Assembly (NCBI RefSeq): GCF_020523795.1
Contig: NZ_JAJALI010000006.1
Span: 186,001-250,000, forward strand
DNA: 64,000 nt
Reading direction: 5' to 3'
Source: Ancylobacter sp. Lp-2
Lineage (GTDB): Bacteria; Pseudomonadota; Alphaproteobacteria; Rhizobiales; Xanthobacteraceae
In this document: piece after piece, positions 1 through 7,851 of the stretch
Numbering within the stretch: the stretch's first letter is position 1
Layout of the letters: every line of letters begins with the position of its first letter
The notes under the pieces: generated by a model
Seen by the model: only the letters and a program-made list of their open reading frames with translations
Told to the model about the DNA's origin: nothing
Database searches by the model: none
Translations under genes and position numbers: made by a program

Positions 1-367
1 GATGATGCAGCGCCGTGCGCTCGCCATTTCGGAACACGCGGGCGAAGGTGAACAGCCGCTCCTCGCCGGCCGCCAGCAGCTTCTTGGCGGTGAACTCCGG
101 CGAGGTGTGGAGATAGCGGGTGGAAGCGGTCCCGTCCGGTGCCACCAGCTGGGTCGCGAAGGCATGCAGGTGCGTCTCGTTGCCGGGCGAAACCTGCAGG
201 ACCGGCGTCTCGACCTCGATGAAGTCGCGTTCGTCGAAGAACGCCCGCAAGGCGGCGAGGATGCGCTGGCGTCCGATCAGGAAGGGCCGGCGGTCGGCAT
301 GGACGTCCGGCGACCACCAGGGCGAGATCGCGGGCGACATCCCGGGCGAGAGCTCAGTTTTCGGCAT
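1..367 (-). CDS. epmA: EF-P--(R)-beta-lysine ligase EpmA, N-terminal part (runs off the window)
   Basis: This is a class-II lysyl-tRNA-synthetase-like ligase that attaches (R)-beta-lysine to a lysine of elongation factor P. Only the first ~122 residues are present. The visible part reads as a LysS/GenX-type catalytic core start: [11 protein letters not shown], then [10 protein letters not shown] (class-II motif 1 region), then [11 protein letters not shown] and [11 protein letters not shown] (approach to motif 2). No anticodon-binding OB fold precedes it, which fits EpmA rather than LysS. The ATG at 367 lies 147 bp from the divergent efp start, so the modifier and its substrate share one intergenic region. 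The C-terminal part cannot be assessed. Confidence 0.88.
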   Translation of the reverse strand, partial: MPKTELSPGMSPAISPWWSPDVHADRRPFLIGRQRILAALRAFFDERDFIEVETPVLQVSPGNETHLHAFATQLVAPDGTASTRYLHTSPEFTAKKLLAAGEERLFTFARVFRNGERTALHH

Positions 368-415
368 CGGGCGGCTCCGTCATTCACGCGAAGAAAGGAC
401 TTGGCCACCGTGGGG

Positions 416-444
416 TTGGCGGCGGGCGGTCGCGCTTGTATAGG
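416..444 (+). promoter_or_regulatory. candidate sigma-70 promoter for efp
   Basis: TTGGCG (416-421) and TATAGG (439-444) are separated by exactly 17 bases, in the divergent epmA/efp gap. The implied leader to the efp ATG is about 64 nt. This is by-eye matching to the general -35/-10 pattern; no start site is known. Confidence 0.4.
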
Positions 445-514
445 AACCGCCCGAAGGAATCCCGGTCAGCGCCTGTTCATCCCGTGCGGCGCACCCAACA
501 GCCAGAGGACCGCA

Positions 515-1084
515 ATGGTCAAGGTCATCGCCAGCACGCTGCGCAAGGGCGCCGTGGTCGACATCGACGGCAAGCTCTATGTCGTGCTCACCGCCGACAA
601 TATCCATCCCGGCAAGGGCACGCCGGTCACTCAGCTGGACATGCGCCGCATCTCTGACGGCGTGAAGATCTCCGAGCGCTACCGCACCACCGAGCAGGTC
701 GAGCGCGCCCATGTCGAGGATCGCCCCCACACTTTCCTCTATTCGGATGGCGAAGGCTTCCACTTCATGAACCCGGAGAACTACGACCAGTTGGCCGTGC
801 ATCCGGACGTGGTCGGCGACCAGGCCCCCTATCTGCAGGAAGGCATGCAGGTCATGCTCAAGCTGCATGAGGGCAACGGCATCGCCATCGAACTGCCGCA
901 GCGCGTGACGCTGGAAGTGGTCGAGACCGAGCCGGTGGTGAAGGGCCAGACCGCCTCCTCCTCCTACAAGCCGGCCATGCTGTCGAATGGCGTGCGCTCG
1001 GCGGTCCCGCCGCATGTCGGCGTCGGCACCCGCGTCGTCGTCATGACCGCCGACGGCTCCTATGTCGAGCGCGCCAAGGACTGA
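515..1084 (+). CDS. efp: elongation factor P
   Basis: EF-P binds the ribosome between the P and E sites and rescues stalling on proline runs. The 189-residue product has the normal family length and three-domain layout: N-terminal KOW-like domain (about 1-65), then two OB folds. The modification loop reads HPGKGTP with Lys34 at the tip, the position that EpmA beta-lysylates in EpmA-containing bacteria. The gene faces epmA across a 147-bp gap. A longer in-frame ORF extends upstream to position 2, but that extension is antisense to epmA. The ATG at 515 gives the canonical N terminus (MVKVIAS). A strong hairpin terminator follows 26 bp after the stop. Confidence 0.97.
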   Translation: MVKVIASTLRKGAVVDIDGKLYVVLTADNIHPGKGTPVTQLDMRRISDGVKISERYRTTEQVERAHVEDRPHTFLYSDGEGFHFMNPENYDQLAVHPDVVGDQAPYLQEGMQVMLKLHEGNGIAIELPQRVTLEVVETEPVVKGQTASSSYKPAMLSNGVRSAVPPHVGVGTRVVVMTADGSYVERAKD

Positions 1085-1109
1085 GCCTTCGCTCGTCCCA
1101 CGCGAATGA

Positions 1110-1143
1110 AAAAGGCCCGGGCATTCCCGGGCCTTTTGTTTTT
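1110..1143. terminator. bidirectional rho-independent terminator between efp and smpB
   Basis: A perfect 12-bp stem (1110-1121 with 1126-1137) with a 4-nt loop is flanked by A and T runs on both sides, so it can terminate both efp (plus) and smpB (minus). Confidence 0.9.
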
Positions 1144-1180
1144 CGGCGACGCTCTTTCCGGCCGCGACACTCTTGCTGGC

Positions 1181-1657
1181 TCAGCTCCGGTCGCGCATCA
1201 GGCGCTGCTTGTCGCGCGCCCAGTCCTTTTCCTTAGCCGCCTCGCGCTTGTCGTGCGCCTTGCGGCCGCGGGCGATGGCGATCTCGACCTTGGCGCGGCC
1301 CTGCTCGTTGAAATAGATGCGCAGGGGCACCACCGTCATGCCCTCGCGCTCCACCGCCTGCCACAGCTTGGAAATCTCGCGCATGTGCAGCAGAAGCTTC
1401 CGGGGCCGGCGCGGCTCATGGTTGAAGCGGTTGGCCTGCAGATATTCCGGGATGAAGGTGTTGTAGATGATTGCCTCGCCGGACTTCGCCGAGACATAGC
1501 TCTCCGCCACGGTGGCCTTGCCGCTACGCAGGCTCTTCACCTCGGTGCCGGTCAGGGCGATGCCGGCCTCGAACACCTCGCCGATGTCGTAGTCGAAACG
1601 GGCGCGGCGGTTCTCGGCCACGACTTTACGGGGAACAGTCTTTTTCTTCTCGGTCAT
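1181..1657 (-). CDS. smpB: SsrA-binding protein SmpB
   Basis: SmpB binds tmRNA and delivers it to stalled ribosomes for trans-translation. The 158-residue product shows the family signatures: [10 protein letters not shown] at the N terminus, [11 protein letters not shown] (tmRNA-binding barrel), and the basic C-terminal tail [20 protein letters not shown] that reads into the mRNA channel. It sits downstream of dapA on the same strand. The gap contains hairpins, including a candidate dapA terminator, so it probably has its own transcription. The tmRNA gene itself is not in this window. Confidence 0.96.
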   Translation of the reverse strand: MTEKKKTVPRKVVAENRRARFDYDIGEVFEAGIALTGTEVKSLRSGKATVAESYVSAKSGEAIIYNTFIPEYLQANRFNHEPRRPRKLLLHMREISKLWQAVEREGMTVVPLRIYFNEQGRAKVEIAIARGRKAHDKREAAKEKDWARDKQRLMRDRS

Positions 1658-1692
1658 CTCGCTCAGCTCCGTGCCGGGGCCCGAGCATTTCC

Positions 1693-1716
1693 CGGCCGGG
1701 CGTCGCCGCCCGGCCG
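1693..1716. other. 10-bp perfect hairpin between smpB and dapA
   Basis: cggccgggcg (1693-1702) pairs with cgcccggccg (1707-1716) around a 4-nt loop, about 35 bp upstream of the smpB start. There is no clear T run on either side. It could be part of the smpB leader or a factor-dependent stop. Confidence 0.5.
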
Positions 1717-1735
1717 ATCAGGAAAGGCTCCAGCC

Positions 1736-1789
1736 AAAACCTGAGCCGATGCCCGCCATGCGCCGCAATGGCGCATGGCGCGGGCTCAG
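1736..1789 (-). terminator. candidate rho-independent terminator of dapA
   Basis: A long imperfect inverted repeat (1741-1789) pairs ctgagcc with ggctcag and catgcgcc with ggcgcatg around a short loop. On the minus strand it is followed by GTTTTGG (1734-1740). It lies 15 bp beyond the dapA stop. Confidence 0.6.
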
Positions 1790-1803
1790 GGCTCCGGCCG
1801 GCG

Positions 1804-2694
1804 TCAGTTGATCAGTCCCGCATGGGTCATGGCGGCGCGGACGATTTCCTTCGTCTTGTCGCTCACCGGCACCATGGGCAGGCGCGCTTCATCGGCGATC
1901 TTGCCGAGCACGCTCAGCGCATATTTGGTGGGACTCGGGTTGGTTTCAACGAACAGCGCCTGAAACAGCGGGAACAGCCGGTCCTGCAAGGTCAGCGCGG
2001 CACGGAAATCCCCGGCGAGGCAGGCGTTCTGCAACTGCGAGCACAGCTTCGGCGCCACGTTGGAGGCGACCGAGATGCAGCCGTCGCCGCCATGCGCCAT
2101 GAAAGCGAGGGCGGTGGCGTCCTCGCCGGACAGCTGGTTGAAGGACGGACCCATGGCCTGGCGCTGCTGGCTGACCCGGGCGAGATTGGCGGTGGCGTCC
2201 TTCACGCCGGCGATGTTCGGCAGTTCGTACAACCGGGCCATGGTCTCCACCGACATGTCGACCACGGACCGGCCGGGAATGTTGTAGATGATGATCGGAA
2301 TGCCCACGGCGTCGTTGATCGCCTTGTAGTGCTGGTACAGGCCTTCCTGGCTCGGCTTGTTGTAGTAGGGCGTGACCACGAGCGCCGCATCCGCCCCCGC
2401 CTTTTCGGCGTGACGGGCGAGATCGATCGCCTCGACGGTGTTGTTGGAGCCGGCACCGGCGATCACCGGCACACGGCCCGCCGCCTGCGCGACGGTCCAT
2501 TCCACCACGCGCTTGTGCTCGTCATGGGTCACGGTCGGGCTCTCGCCGGTCGTCCCCACCGGGACGAGGCCATGCGTGCCTTCATCGATCTGCCAGTCGA
2601 CCAGGCCGCGCAGCGCTTTCTCGTCGAGCGCGCCATCGCGGAACGGCGTCACCAGAGCCGTAAAGGAACCACGAAAGGGCGGCGTGTGAGGCAT
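1804..2694 (-). CDS. dapA: 4-hydroxy-tetrahydrodipicolinate synthase
   Basis: DapA condenses aspartate semialdehyde with pyruvate, the first committed step of the diaminopimelate/lysine branch, and feeds peptidoglycan synthesis. The 296-residue product has the family length and TIM-barrel motifs: GTTGESPTV near residue 50, the catalytic Tyr in YNIPGR, and the Schiff-base Lys in [15 protein letters not shown] lies about 8 nt before the ATG at 2694, which supports this start. It is followed by hairpins and then smpB. A divergent 354-bp region separates it from the lytic transglycosylase gene. Confidence 0.97.
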   Translation of the reverse strand: MPHTPPFRGSFTALVTPFRDGALDEKALRGLVDWQIDEGTHGLVPVGTTGESPTVTHDEHKRVVEWTVAQAAGRVPVIAGAGSNNTVEAIDLARHAEKAGADAALVVTPYYNKPSQEGLYQHYKAINDAVGIPIIIYNIPGRSVVDMSVETMARLYELPNIAGVKDATANLARVSQQRQAMGPSFNQLSGEDATALAFMAHGGDGCISVASNVAPKLCSQLQNACLAGDFRAALTLQDRLFPLFQALFVETNPSPTKYALSVLGKIADEARLPMVPVSDKTKEIVRAAMTHAGLIN

Positions 2695-3048
2695 GGCGCG
2701 CTCCTGGAATTTTCTGAATCATTGGCGCCCGGCGCAACGTCTGCACCGGCAAAGGGGCTTTCAGATATCGCGTCGGCGGTTCGCGCGAAAGGGGTGTCGT
2801 GGCCGGAAGAGCCGATCTTCCTTGGCAAAGTTGCGGCTTTGCGGCACGTTGCCTTGGTTTCGCCGGGTAAGCAGGCAACAAGGTCGGCCGTTGACGCAGA
2901 TCACGTGCCGCCGATCACAATGCGCGTGAACGGCTGTTGGTTAGCACTTCGTCAACGAGATCGCGAGACAACTAAAACGGACGCGAGCCGGATCATGGCC
3001 CGTGTGCGTCGCGTGGGCGACGTCTGTTTTTGGGGAGTGCGTGAACCG
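2695..3048. other. divergent intergenic region dapA / lytic transglycosylase
   Basis: No supported gene. It must hold the promoters for both flanking genes, but no clear operator, repeat or hairpin was found. An alternative in-frame ATG for the transglycosylase lies at 2995; it lacks a signal-peptide-like start. Confidence 0.6.
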
Positions 3049-5325
3049 ATGAGCCTCGAACCGCGTCGCCGTTGCGGCTTCATCCTGCCGGTCGTGGCCA
3101 GCCTCCTGCTCGCGGCGACCGCTCCCTTCGTCTCGGCTCACGGCGCCACGCCGACCCCGCCGCAGAAGCCCAAGGCAGCCGCCAAGACCACGGCCAAGAC
3201 CGCTGCCGCTCCCAAGCCTCCGGTGAAGCCTGCCGCCAAGGGCAAGGCGACAGTGGCGGCGAAGCCCGCCCCTGCCCCCAAGCCCTCGGCCAAGCCGGCC
3301 GCCACCGCGGCGAAGAAGCCTGAAATCGCCGTGCCGGCATCGGCGAATTCCTTTGTCGCGGCCTCCGCCACCGCCGGCGCCGCGTCTTTCCTGTCGCCGG
3401 CCTTTGCCGGAACGTCGGGCTTCTCGCCCGATCTCAAGCAGGCAGTGGCACTGGTCGAGCAGGGCAACGCCACCGACGCCCTCGCCATGGCCGACCGCAT
3501 GCGCGACCCCGGCTCGCAGGCTCTGGTGCGCTGGCTCGCCCTGCGCGTCACCGCCCGCGGCGTCGGCTACGATCAGGCGGTGGCGATCCTGCGTGCCCAT
3601 CCGACCCTGCCGACGCCGATCGTGCTGCGCCGCCGGCTCGAATTTCTGCTCTATGCCGAGAACAAGGATCCGGCGACCATCACCGCCTTCTTCGCCGAGC
3701 AGCGCCCCTATTCCGGTGAAGGCAAGATCGCCCTCGCCCGCGCCCTGTTCGCCGGCGGCGACCAGGGCAACGGCGCCGCCTGGCTGCGCGATGCCTGGCG
3801 CAACGATCCGCTGTCGTCGGATACCGAAGCCACCGTCATCGCGGAATTCGGCGGGGTGCTGTCGCGCGCCGACCACAAGTACCGCGCCGACAAGATGCTC
3901 TACAACGAGGACGCCGAGCGCGGCCTGCGCGCGGCCGCCCGCGCCGGCGCCGACGTCACGGCCCTCGCCAAGGCCCGTGTCGCGCTGTTCAACAAGTCGG
4001 CCGGCGACCCCGCCAAGCTGCTCGCGGCCGTGCCGGGCTCGCTTCGGTCGGATCCGGCCTATCTCTACGCGCTGGCCAAGATCCAGCGCCGCGCCGGCGA
4101 CGATGCCGCCGCCGCCCGCACCCTGTCGGCGGCGCCGAAGGATCCGAACCTGCTCATCGACACCGACGAATGGTGGGTCGAGCGGCGCCTGGTCTCGCGC
4201 GAGTTGCTCGATGCCGGCGACGCCCGCACCGCCTACAAGATCGCCGCCGAGACGGTGACGCCGGACAACGAGCACTACGTCGCCGACGCCCAGTTCACCG
4301 CTGGCTGGATCGCGCTGCGCTTCCTCGGCGATGCCCGCACCGCCCAGCAATATTTCGCCCGCATCCCGCAGGGACAGACCCATCCCGCCACCCTCGCGCG
4401 CGGCTTCTATTGGCAGGGCCGCGCTTTGGAGGCGGCCGGTAACACCGGCAGCGCCCGCGCTCAATACGAGGCGGCGTCCGGCTACAACTCGGCCTATTAC
4501 GGCCAGCTGGCGCGCGCCCGTCTCGGCCGGCCGGACTTCTCCGTGCGCGGCGCCCCGGCGGCCAGCGCCGCCCAGCGCGCCGCCTTCGCCCGCGACGAGG
4601 GCGTGCAGATCTTCAAGCTGCTGCAGAAGCTCGATAAGACGGCGCTCACCGTGGCGCTCGCCCACGACCTCGCCGAGCGCCTGCCCGACCCCGCCTCCAT
4701 CGGCATGCTCGCCGAGGTCGCGCGGGCCGACGGCGATGCGCGCACCATGACGGTGATCGGCAAGGTCGCGCTGTCGCGCGGCATGCCGCTGGAAGCCGAA
4801 GCGTTCCCGACCATCGGCGTGCCGCGCTACCAGCCGATCGCGCAGGATGTCGACCGTGCGCTGGTCTTCGCCATCACCCGCCAGGAGAGCATGTTCAACG
4901 CCTCGGCGGTGTCGAGCGCCGGCGCCTCCGGCCTGATGCAGGTGATGCCGGCCACCGGCCGCACCATCGCCAATCGCACCGGCGCCCGGCTCGACGTGGC
5001 GCAGCTGCGCAGCAATCCCACGGTGAACGTGCAGTTCGGCGCCGCGGAATTGCGGGCGCTGCTCGACAATTACCAGAACAACTACGTGCTCACCTTCGCG
5101 GGCTATAATGCCGGGCGCGGCAATGTCGCCAAATGGATCGCCCAATATGGCGACCCGCGCGACCCGAGCGTCGATCCCATCGACTGGGTCGAGCGCATCC
5201 CCTTTTCCGAGACCCGCAATTATGTGCAGCGGGTGATGGAGAACGCGCAGGTCTACAAGTCCCGCTTCGGCTCGCGCGGCAGCCTGCAGATCGAGGCGGA
5301 CCTGCGCGGCTCGCGGGTGGACTGA
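3049..5325 (+). CDS. soluble lytic murein transglycosylase (Slt70-like, GH23)
   Basis: This is a periplasmic enzyme that cleaves the MurNAc-GlcNAc bond of peptidoglycan, leaving 1,6-anhydro ends. The 758-residue product starts with a signal peptide (LLLAATAPFVSA, cleavage near residue 31). An Ala/Lys/Pro-rich linker follows (about 32-95), then a long helical superhelix region, then a C-terminal SLT domain. The catalytic Glu is about residue 613 in ITRQESMF, followed by SSAGASGLMQVMP, FAGYNAG and a terminal RNYVQRV segment, all typical GH23 motifs. The ATG at 3049 has GGGGAG 12 nt upstream and gives the signal peptide directly. The 2995 ATG would add 18 residues before it. The basic linker may contact the wall; that is inference. 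Confidence 0.92.
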   Translation: MSLEPRRRCGFILPVVASLLLAATAPFVSAHGATPTPPQKPKAAAKTTAKTAAAPKPPVKPAAKGKATVAAKPAPAPKPSAKPAATAAKKPEIAVPASANSFVAASATAGAASFLSPAFAGTSGFSPDLKQAVALVEQGNATDALAMADRMRDPGSQALVRWLALRVTARGVGYDQAVAILRAHPTLPTPIVLRRRLEFLLYAENKDPATITAFFAEQRPYSGEGKIALARALFAGGDQGNGAAWLRDAWRNDPLSSDTEATVIAEFGGVLSRADHKYRADKMLYNEDAERGLRAAARAGADVTALAKARVALFNKSAGDPAKLLAAVPGSLRSDPAYLYALAKIQRRAGDDAAAARTLSAAPKDPNLLIDTDEWWVERRLVSRELLDAGDARTAYKIAAETVTPDNEHYVADAQFTAGWIALRFLGDARTAQQYFARIPQGQTHPATLARGFYWQGRALEAAGNTGSARAQYEAASGYNSAYYGQLARARLGRPDFSVRGAPAASAAQRAAFARDEGVQIFKLLQKLDKTALTVALAHDLAERLPDPASIGMLAEVARADGDARTMTVIGKVALSRGMPLEAEAFPTIGVPRYQPIAQDVDRALVFAITRQESMFNASAVSSAGASGLMQVMPATGRTIANRTGARLDVAQLRSNPTVNVQFGAAELRALLDNYQNNYVLTFAGYNAGRGNVAKWIAQYGDPRDPSVDPIDWVERIPFSETRNYVQRVMENAQVYKSRFGSRGSLQIEADLRGSRVD

Positions 5326-5337
5326 GTCCGGCTGGAG

Positions 5338-5360
5338 CGCCGCCGGACCAACCGGCGGCG
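5338..5360. terminator. hairpin between converging slt and small-ORF operon
   Basis: A perfect 9-bp stem (5338-5346 with 5352-5360) with a 5-nt loop lies in the 40-bp gap between two convergent genes. There is no T run, so it is a weak or factor-assisted terminator for either strand. Confidence 0.5.
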
Positions 5361-5365
5361 ATCGC

Positions 5366-5467
5366 TCAACTCCGGCGCAGCGTGCGACGCAGCCAGCAAC
5401 CGACGGCACAGCCGATCACGTAGGTGACGAACAACAGCAAAGCTGTATCGACGGCGAACGCGGTCAC
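5366..5467 (-). CDS. tiny membrane protein, 33 residues
   Basis: A GTG-started ORF whose start overlaps the stop of the preceding 49-residue ORF by 4 nt (GTGA), a classic sign of translational coupling. The product has one hydrophobic segment (about residues 8-26, ALLLFVTYVIGCAVGCWL) followed by a basic tail (RRTLRRS), so it should sit in the inner membrane with the tail inside. The GCAVGCWL stretch resembles GWFCGCAP in its neighbour, suggesting a related pair. The function is unknown. It is the third gene of an operon headed by the BON/OmpA-like protein. Confidence 0.65.
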   Translation of the reverse strand: MTAFAVDTALLLFVTYVIGCAVGCWLRRTLRRS

Positions 5468-5613
5468 GGCTTGGCTCCCAGCTTGGCGTCCGGCGTGTCA
5501 TCCGCCGCTGCGCGACTGCGCCGCGGCGCGCAGCCGCAGAACCAGCCGGTCAGCAGGCCGATGGCCGCCGCGCCGAGTACATAAGGCCAGAGTTCCAGTG
5601 CCAGAAAGGCCAT
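5464..5613 (-). CDS. small membrane protein, 49 residues
   Basis: The ATG at 5613 begins 6 bp after the stop of the 701-residue BON/OmpA-like gene, and the stop overlaps the start of the next tiny ORF. The product has one transmembrane helix (about residues 4-28, with YVLGAAAIGLLTGWF). A Cys-Gly-Cys and a basic patch (RRSR) follow, then a polar tail. It is too short for most gene finders. Tight spacing on both sides argues that it is translated and works with its neighbours. No family was recognised. Confidence 0.7.
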   Translation of the reverse strand: MAFLALELWPYVLGAAAIGLLTGWFCGCAPRRSRAAADDTPDAKLGAKP

Positions 5614-5619
5614 CTGCCA

Positions 5620-7725
5620 CTACCTCACGATCAGCAGGATGCCGCCGTCCTCCCCGCCACGGCTGGCTGACTGCGCTGCCAGCGTGCCGAGGGGGCCGAC
5701 CCAGAGACGTTCCGGCGCGATGCCGGCGGCGGCGAGATAGTCGATCACCGCCCGCGCCCGCGCCGCCGCCTGATCGGAATCGATGTCGGCATGGGCGACG
5801 CTGATCTCGATGGCGACGTCCGGACAGCCGGCGGCGGCCGCCGCCACGCGATCGAGAAGCCCGTAGCTCACCGGATCGAGACGCGCGCCGCCGGCGGCGA
5901 AGACGATGCCGCCGCGCTCCAGCAGAGTGGCGACGGCCAGACGGCAGGCATCGCGGTCGAGCGTCTCGCGGCGCGAAAGGACGTCCAGGCTCAGATCCAC
6001 CGAAAAGCCCGCAGGCACTTCCTGCTTCAGGCTCTCGCCGATGGAAACCACCGCCGCGCTGTGGAAGGCGGTACCGGTGAGCCGCAGCTTACGATCGTCG
6101 AAACGCACCTCGCCGGTATCGAGGCGGGAGAGCTCGCGCAATGCCAGGCGGGCAGCCGCCTCGAAGCCGTCCGGCGCCCCCTGCGCCAGCGCCGAGACGT
6201 CGTTCACCGTCAGGCCGGGAAAGTAGCGTTTGACGGCATCGATGATCTGCCCATGCGCCTGCGACGTCGGATAGAAGCCGGAGATGGTGAGCCCCTCCCC
6301 GTCCTTGCGCATGCCGAACACATAGGGCGCCACCACCGGCGGGCGCACGTCGCTTTGCAGGGCGAAGCCCTTGGGCACCGATTGCGACAGCGCGGCGCTC
6401 ACCGCCAGATAGGCGGCCGAATCCACCGCCTCGCCGGAAATGGTGAGCGTGGTGGCGAGGCCGCGCACCGAGCCCGCGCGCAACCGCGCCAATTGGGCGA
6501 TGCCGAACGCGGTAGCGCTCGCCCACGCCTCGGCCGGCGGACCACCGGCGGCGATGCGCATCTCGTCGCTGACCGGCAGGCCGGGGAAACCGGCGCGCAC
6601 CGCGTCGAGGGCGAGCTTCTTGGCGTTCTCGGACGGGGCGAAGCCGGTCAACCGCAAACCGCTGGCCCCATTCAACACGCCCCAGATGAAGGGCGAGACC
6701 GTGGGCGGCTCCACCGCAAAGCGGGTGAGCGTATAGCCCTCGGGCAGGTTGCGCCGCGCACCGGCAAGCGCGTCATAGGAGGCGAAATCCGGCGCCGTGC
6801 CCTCGATGGAGATCGTCGTTCCCGACAGCGCCACCTTGCCGTCCGGCAGCCGCCCGAGCTGGTCGAGCGAGAAAGCCACGGCCTTGAGCCATCCCTGGGT
6901 CGGCGGCGAGCCATCGGCAAGCCGCAGCTGGTCGGAGATCGCCGCGCCGGGCACCGCGCTGCGGACGAGATCGAGCAGGGCCCGCCGCGCGTCACCGAGC
7001 GGAATGTAGCCGGAGAGCTTCACGCCGTCCTGCTCGCGCTCCGCCGACCAGACGAAGGGCGCCACCGCCGGGGGCAGCACCGCGAAGCGGGCAAGATCGA
7101 AATCCGTCGGCAATTCGCTGCGCACCGTCACTTCCAGCGCGTCATAGGTGGCGAAGTCCGGAGCACGTCCTTCGATGGAAAAGGAATTGTCGGCGATCGT
7201 CACCCGGCCGGACGGCATTTTCGCCAGTTGCTGGATGCCGAAGATCACCACGCCGGCGAAATCGCCGGCCGGTACACCGCGCGCGCGCGTTAGTTCCTTG
7301 TCACCGGTCACCACGACGCCCGGCGCCATCTGGGCCGCCGCTTCGACGATGCGTTTGCGCGACCAACGCGACGGCACATAGCCGGAGAGATGCAGCTTGG
7401 AACCATCGCGCACCACCGAGAAGGTAAAGGGCCGGCGCTCCGGCAGCAGCGTGGTGCGGTCCTCGATGCTGCGCACGCCGGACAGCGCGGCCAGCTCGGT
7501 GCGGACCTTGACCCGCGCCTCCTCGGAGAGCGCCTCGCCTTCCAGCTTCGCGTCGCGGCCGTCGAAGCTCGCACGCGCCCAGGATTCGCCGATATTCACC
7601 AGCAGCGCCTCGGCCCGCTGCGTCAGATCCTGTTCGGCGGGCGCGCGCGCGACAACCACCGCCGCCACGATAAGCAGCGCCAGGGCGGGCAAGCCCTTCC
7701 ACCAGGCGAGCCAGCGACACCTCAC
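5620..7725 (-). CDS. membrane-anchored protein with four BON-like modules and a C-terminal OmpA-like domain
   Basis: The 701-residue product starts at a GTG with GGGAG 7 nt upstream. One N-terminal transmembrane helix (about 12-27) probably anchors it with the rest in the periplasm. Four tandem modules of about 120 residues follow (roughly 99-219, 220-343, 344-466, 467-581). Each opens with a LxxSGYxPs-type strand and carries a second half ending in xxxISIEGxAPDFASYDA. They resemble BON domains, thought to bind lipid. Residues ~592-680 resemble an OmpA/MotB peptidoglycan-binding domain. The usual GHTD motif reads VAHAD, and the helix with the peptidoglycan-contacting Arg (AAARARAVIDYL) is kept. 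Two small membrane proteins follow in the same operon. A role in envelope integrity or lipid/peptidoglycan bridging is inference. Confidence 0.72.
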   Translation of the reverse strand: MRCRWLAWWKGLPALALLIVAAVVVARAPAEQDLTQRAEALLVNIGESWARASFDGRDAKLEGEALSEEARVKVRTELAALSGVRSIEDRTTLLPERRPFTFSVVRDGSKLHLSGYVPSRWSRKRIVEAAAQMAPGVVVTGDKELTRARGVPAGDFAGVVIFGIQQLAKMPSGRVTIADNSFSIEGRAPDFATYDALEVTVRSELPTDFDLARFAVLPPAVAPFVWSAEREQDGVKLSGYIPLGDARRALLDLVRSAVPGAAISDQLRLADGSPPTQGWLKAVAFSLDQLGRLPDGKVALSGTTISIEGTAPDFASYDALAGARRNLPEGYTLTRFAVEPPTVSPFIWGVLNGASGLRLTGFAPSENAKKLALDAVRAGFPGLPVSDEMRIAAGGPPAEAWASATAFGIAQLARLRAGSVRGLATTLTISGEAVDSAAYLAVSAALSQSVPKGFALQSDVRPPVVAPYVFGMRKDGEGLTISGFYPTSQAHGQIIDAVKRYFPGLTVNDVSALAQGAPDGFEAAARLALRELSRLDTGEVRFDDRKLRLTGTAFHSAAVVSIGESLKQEVPAGFSVDLSLDVLSRRETLDRDACRLAVATLLERGGIVFAAGGARLDPVSYGLLDRVAAAAAGCPDVAIEISVAHADIDSDQAAARARAVIDYLAAAGIAPERLWVGPLGTLAAQSASRGGEDGGILLIVR

Positions 7726-7851
7726 GATACGTCTCCCGATCCGCGCGGGCTCCCACGATCATCCCCGCGCGGCACGAGTTCATCACAGTTCGTCGACATC
7801 AGGAAGCGGCACTCCGGCGACGGCGCACGCCGAGCGGCACGCGGAAGGCGA

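Noticed and set aside
2-514. N-terminal extension of the efp frame
   Set aside because: Antisense to epmA and not part of EF-P, which starts canonically at 515.
2941-5409. 822-codon open frame antisense to the lytic transglycosylase gene
   Set aside because: A shadow of high third-position G+C in the sense gene: no ribosome site, no domain, and Gly/Arg/Ala-rich nonsense composition.
5791-7293. 500-codon open frame antisense to the BON/OmpA-like gene
   Set aside because: Same GC artefact; the sense strand has a GTG with a good ribosome site and coherent repeats.
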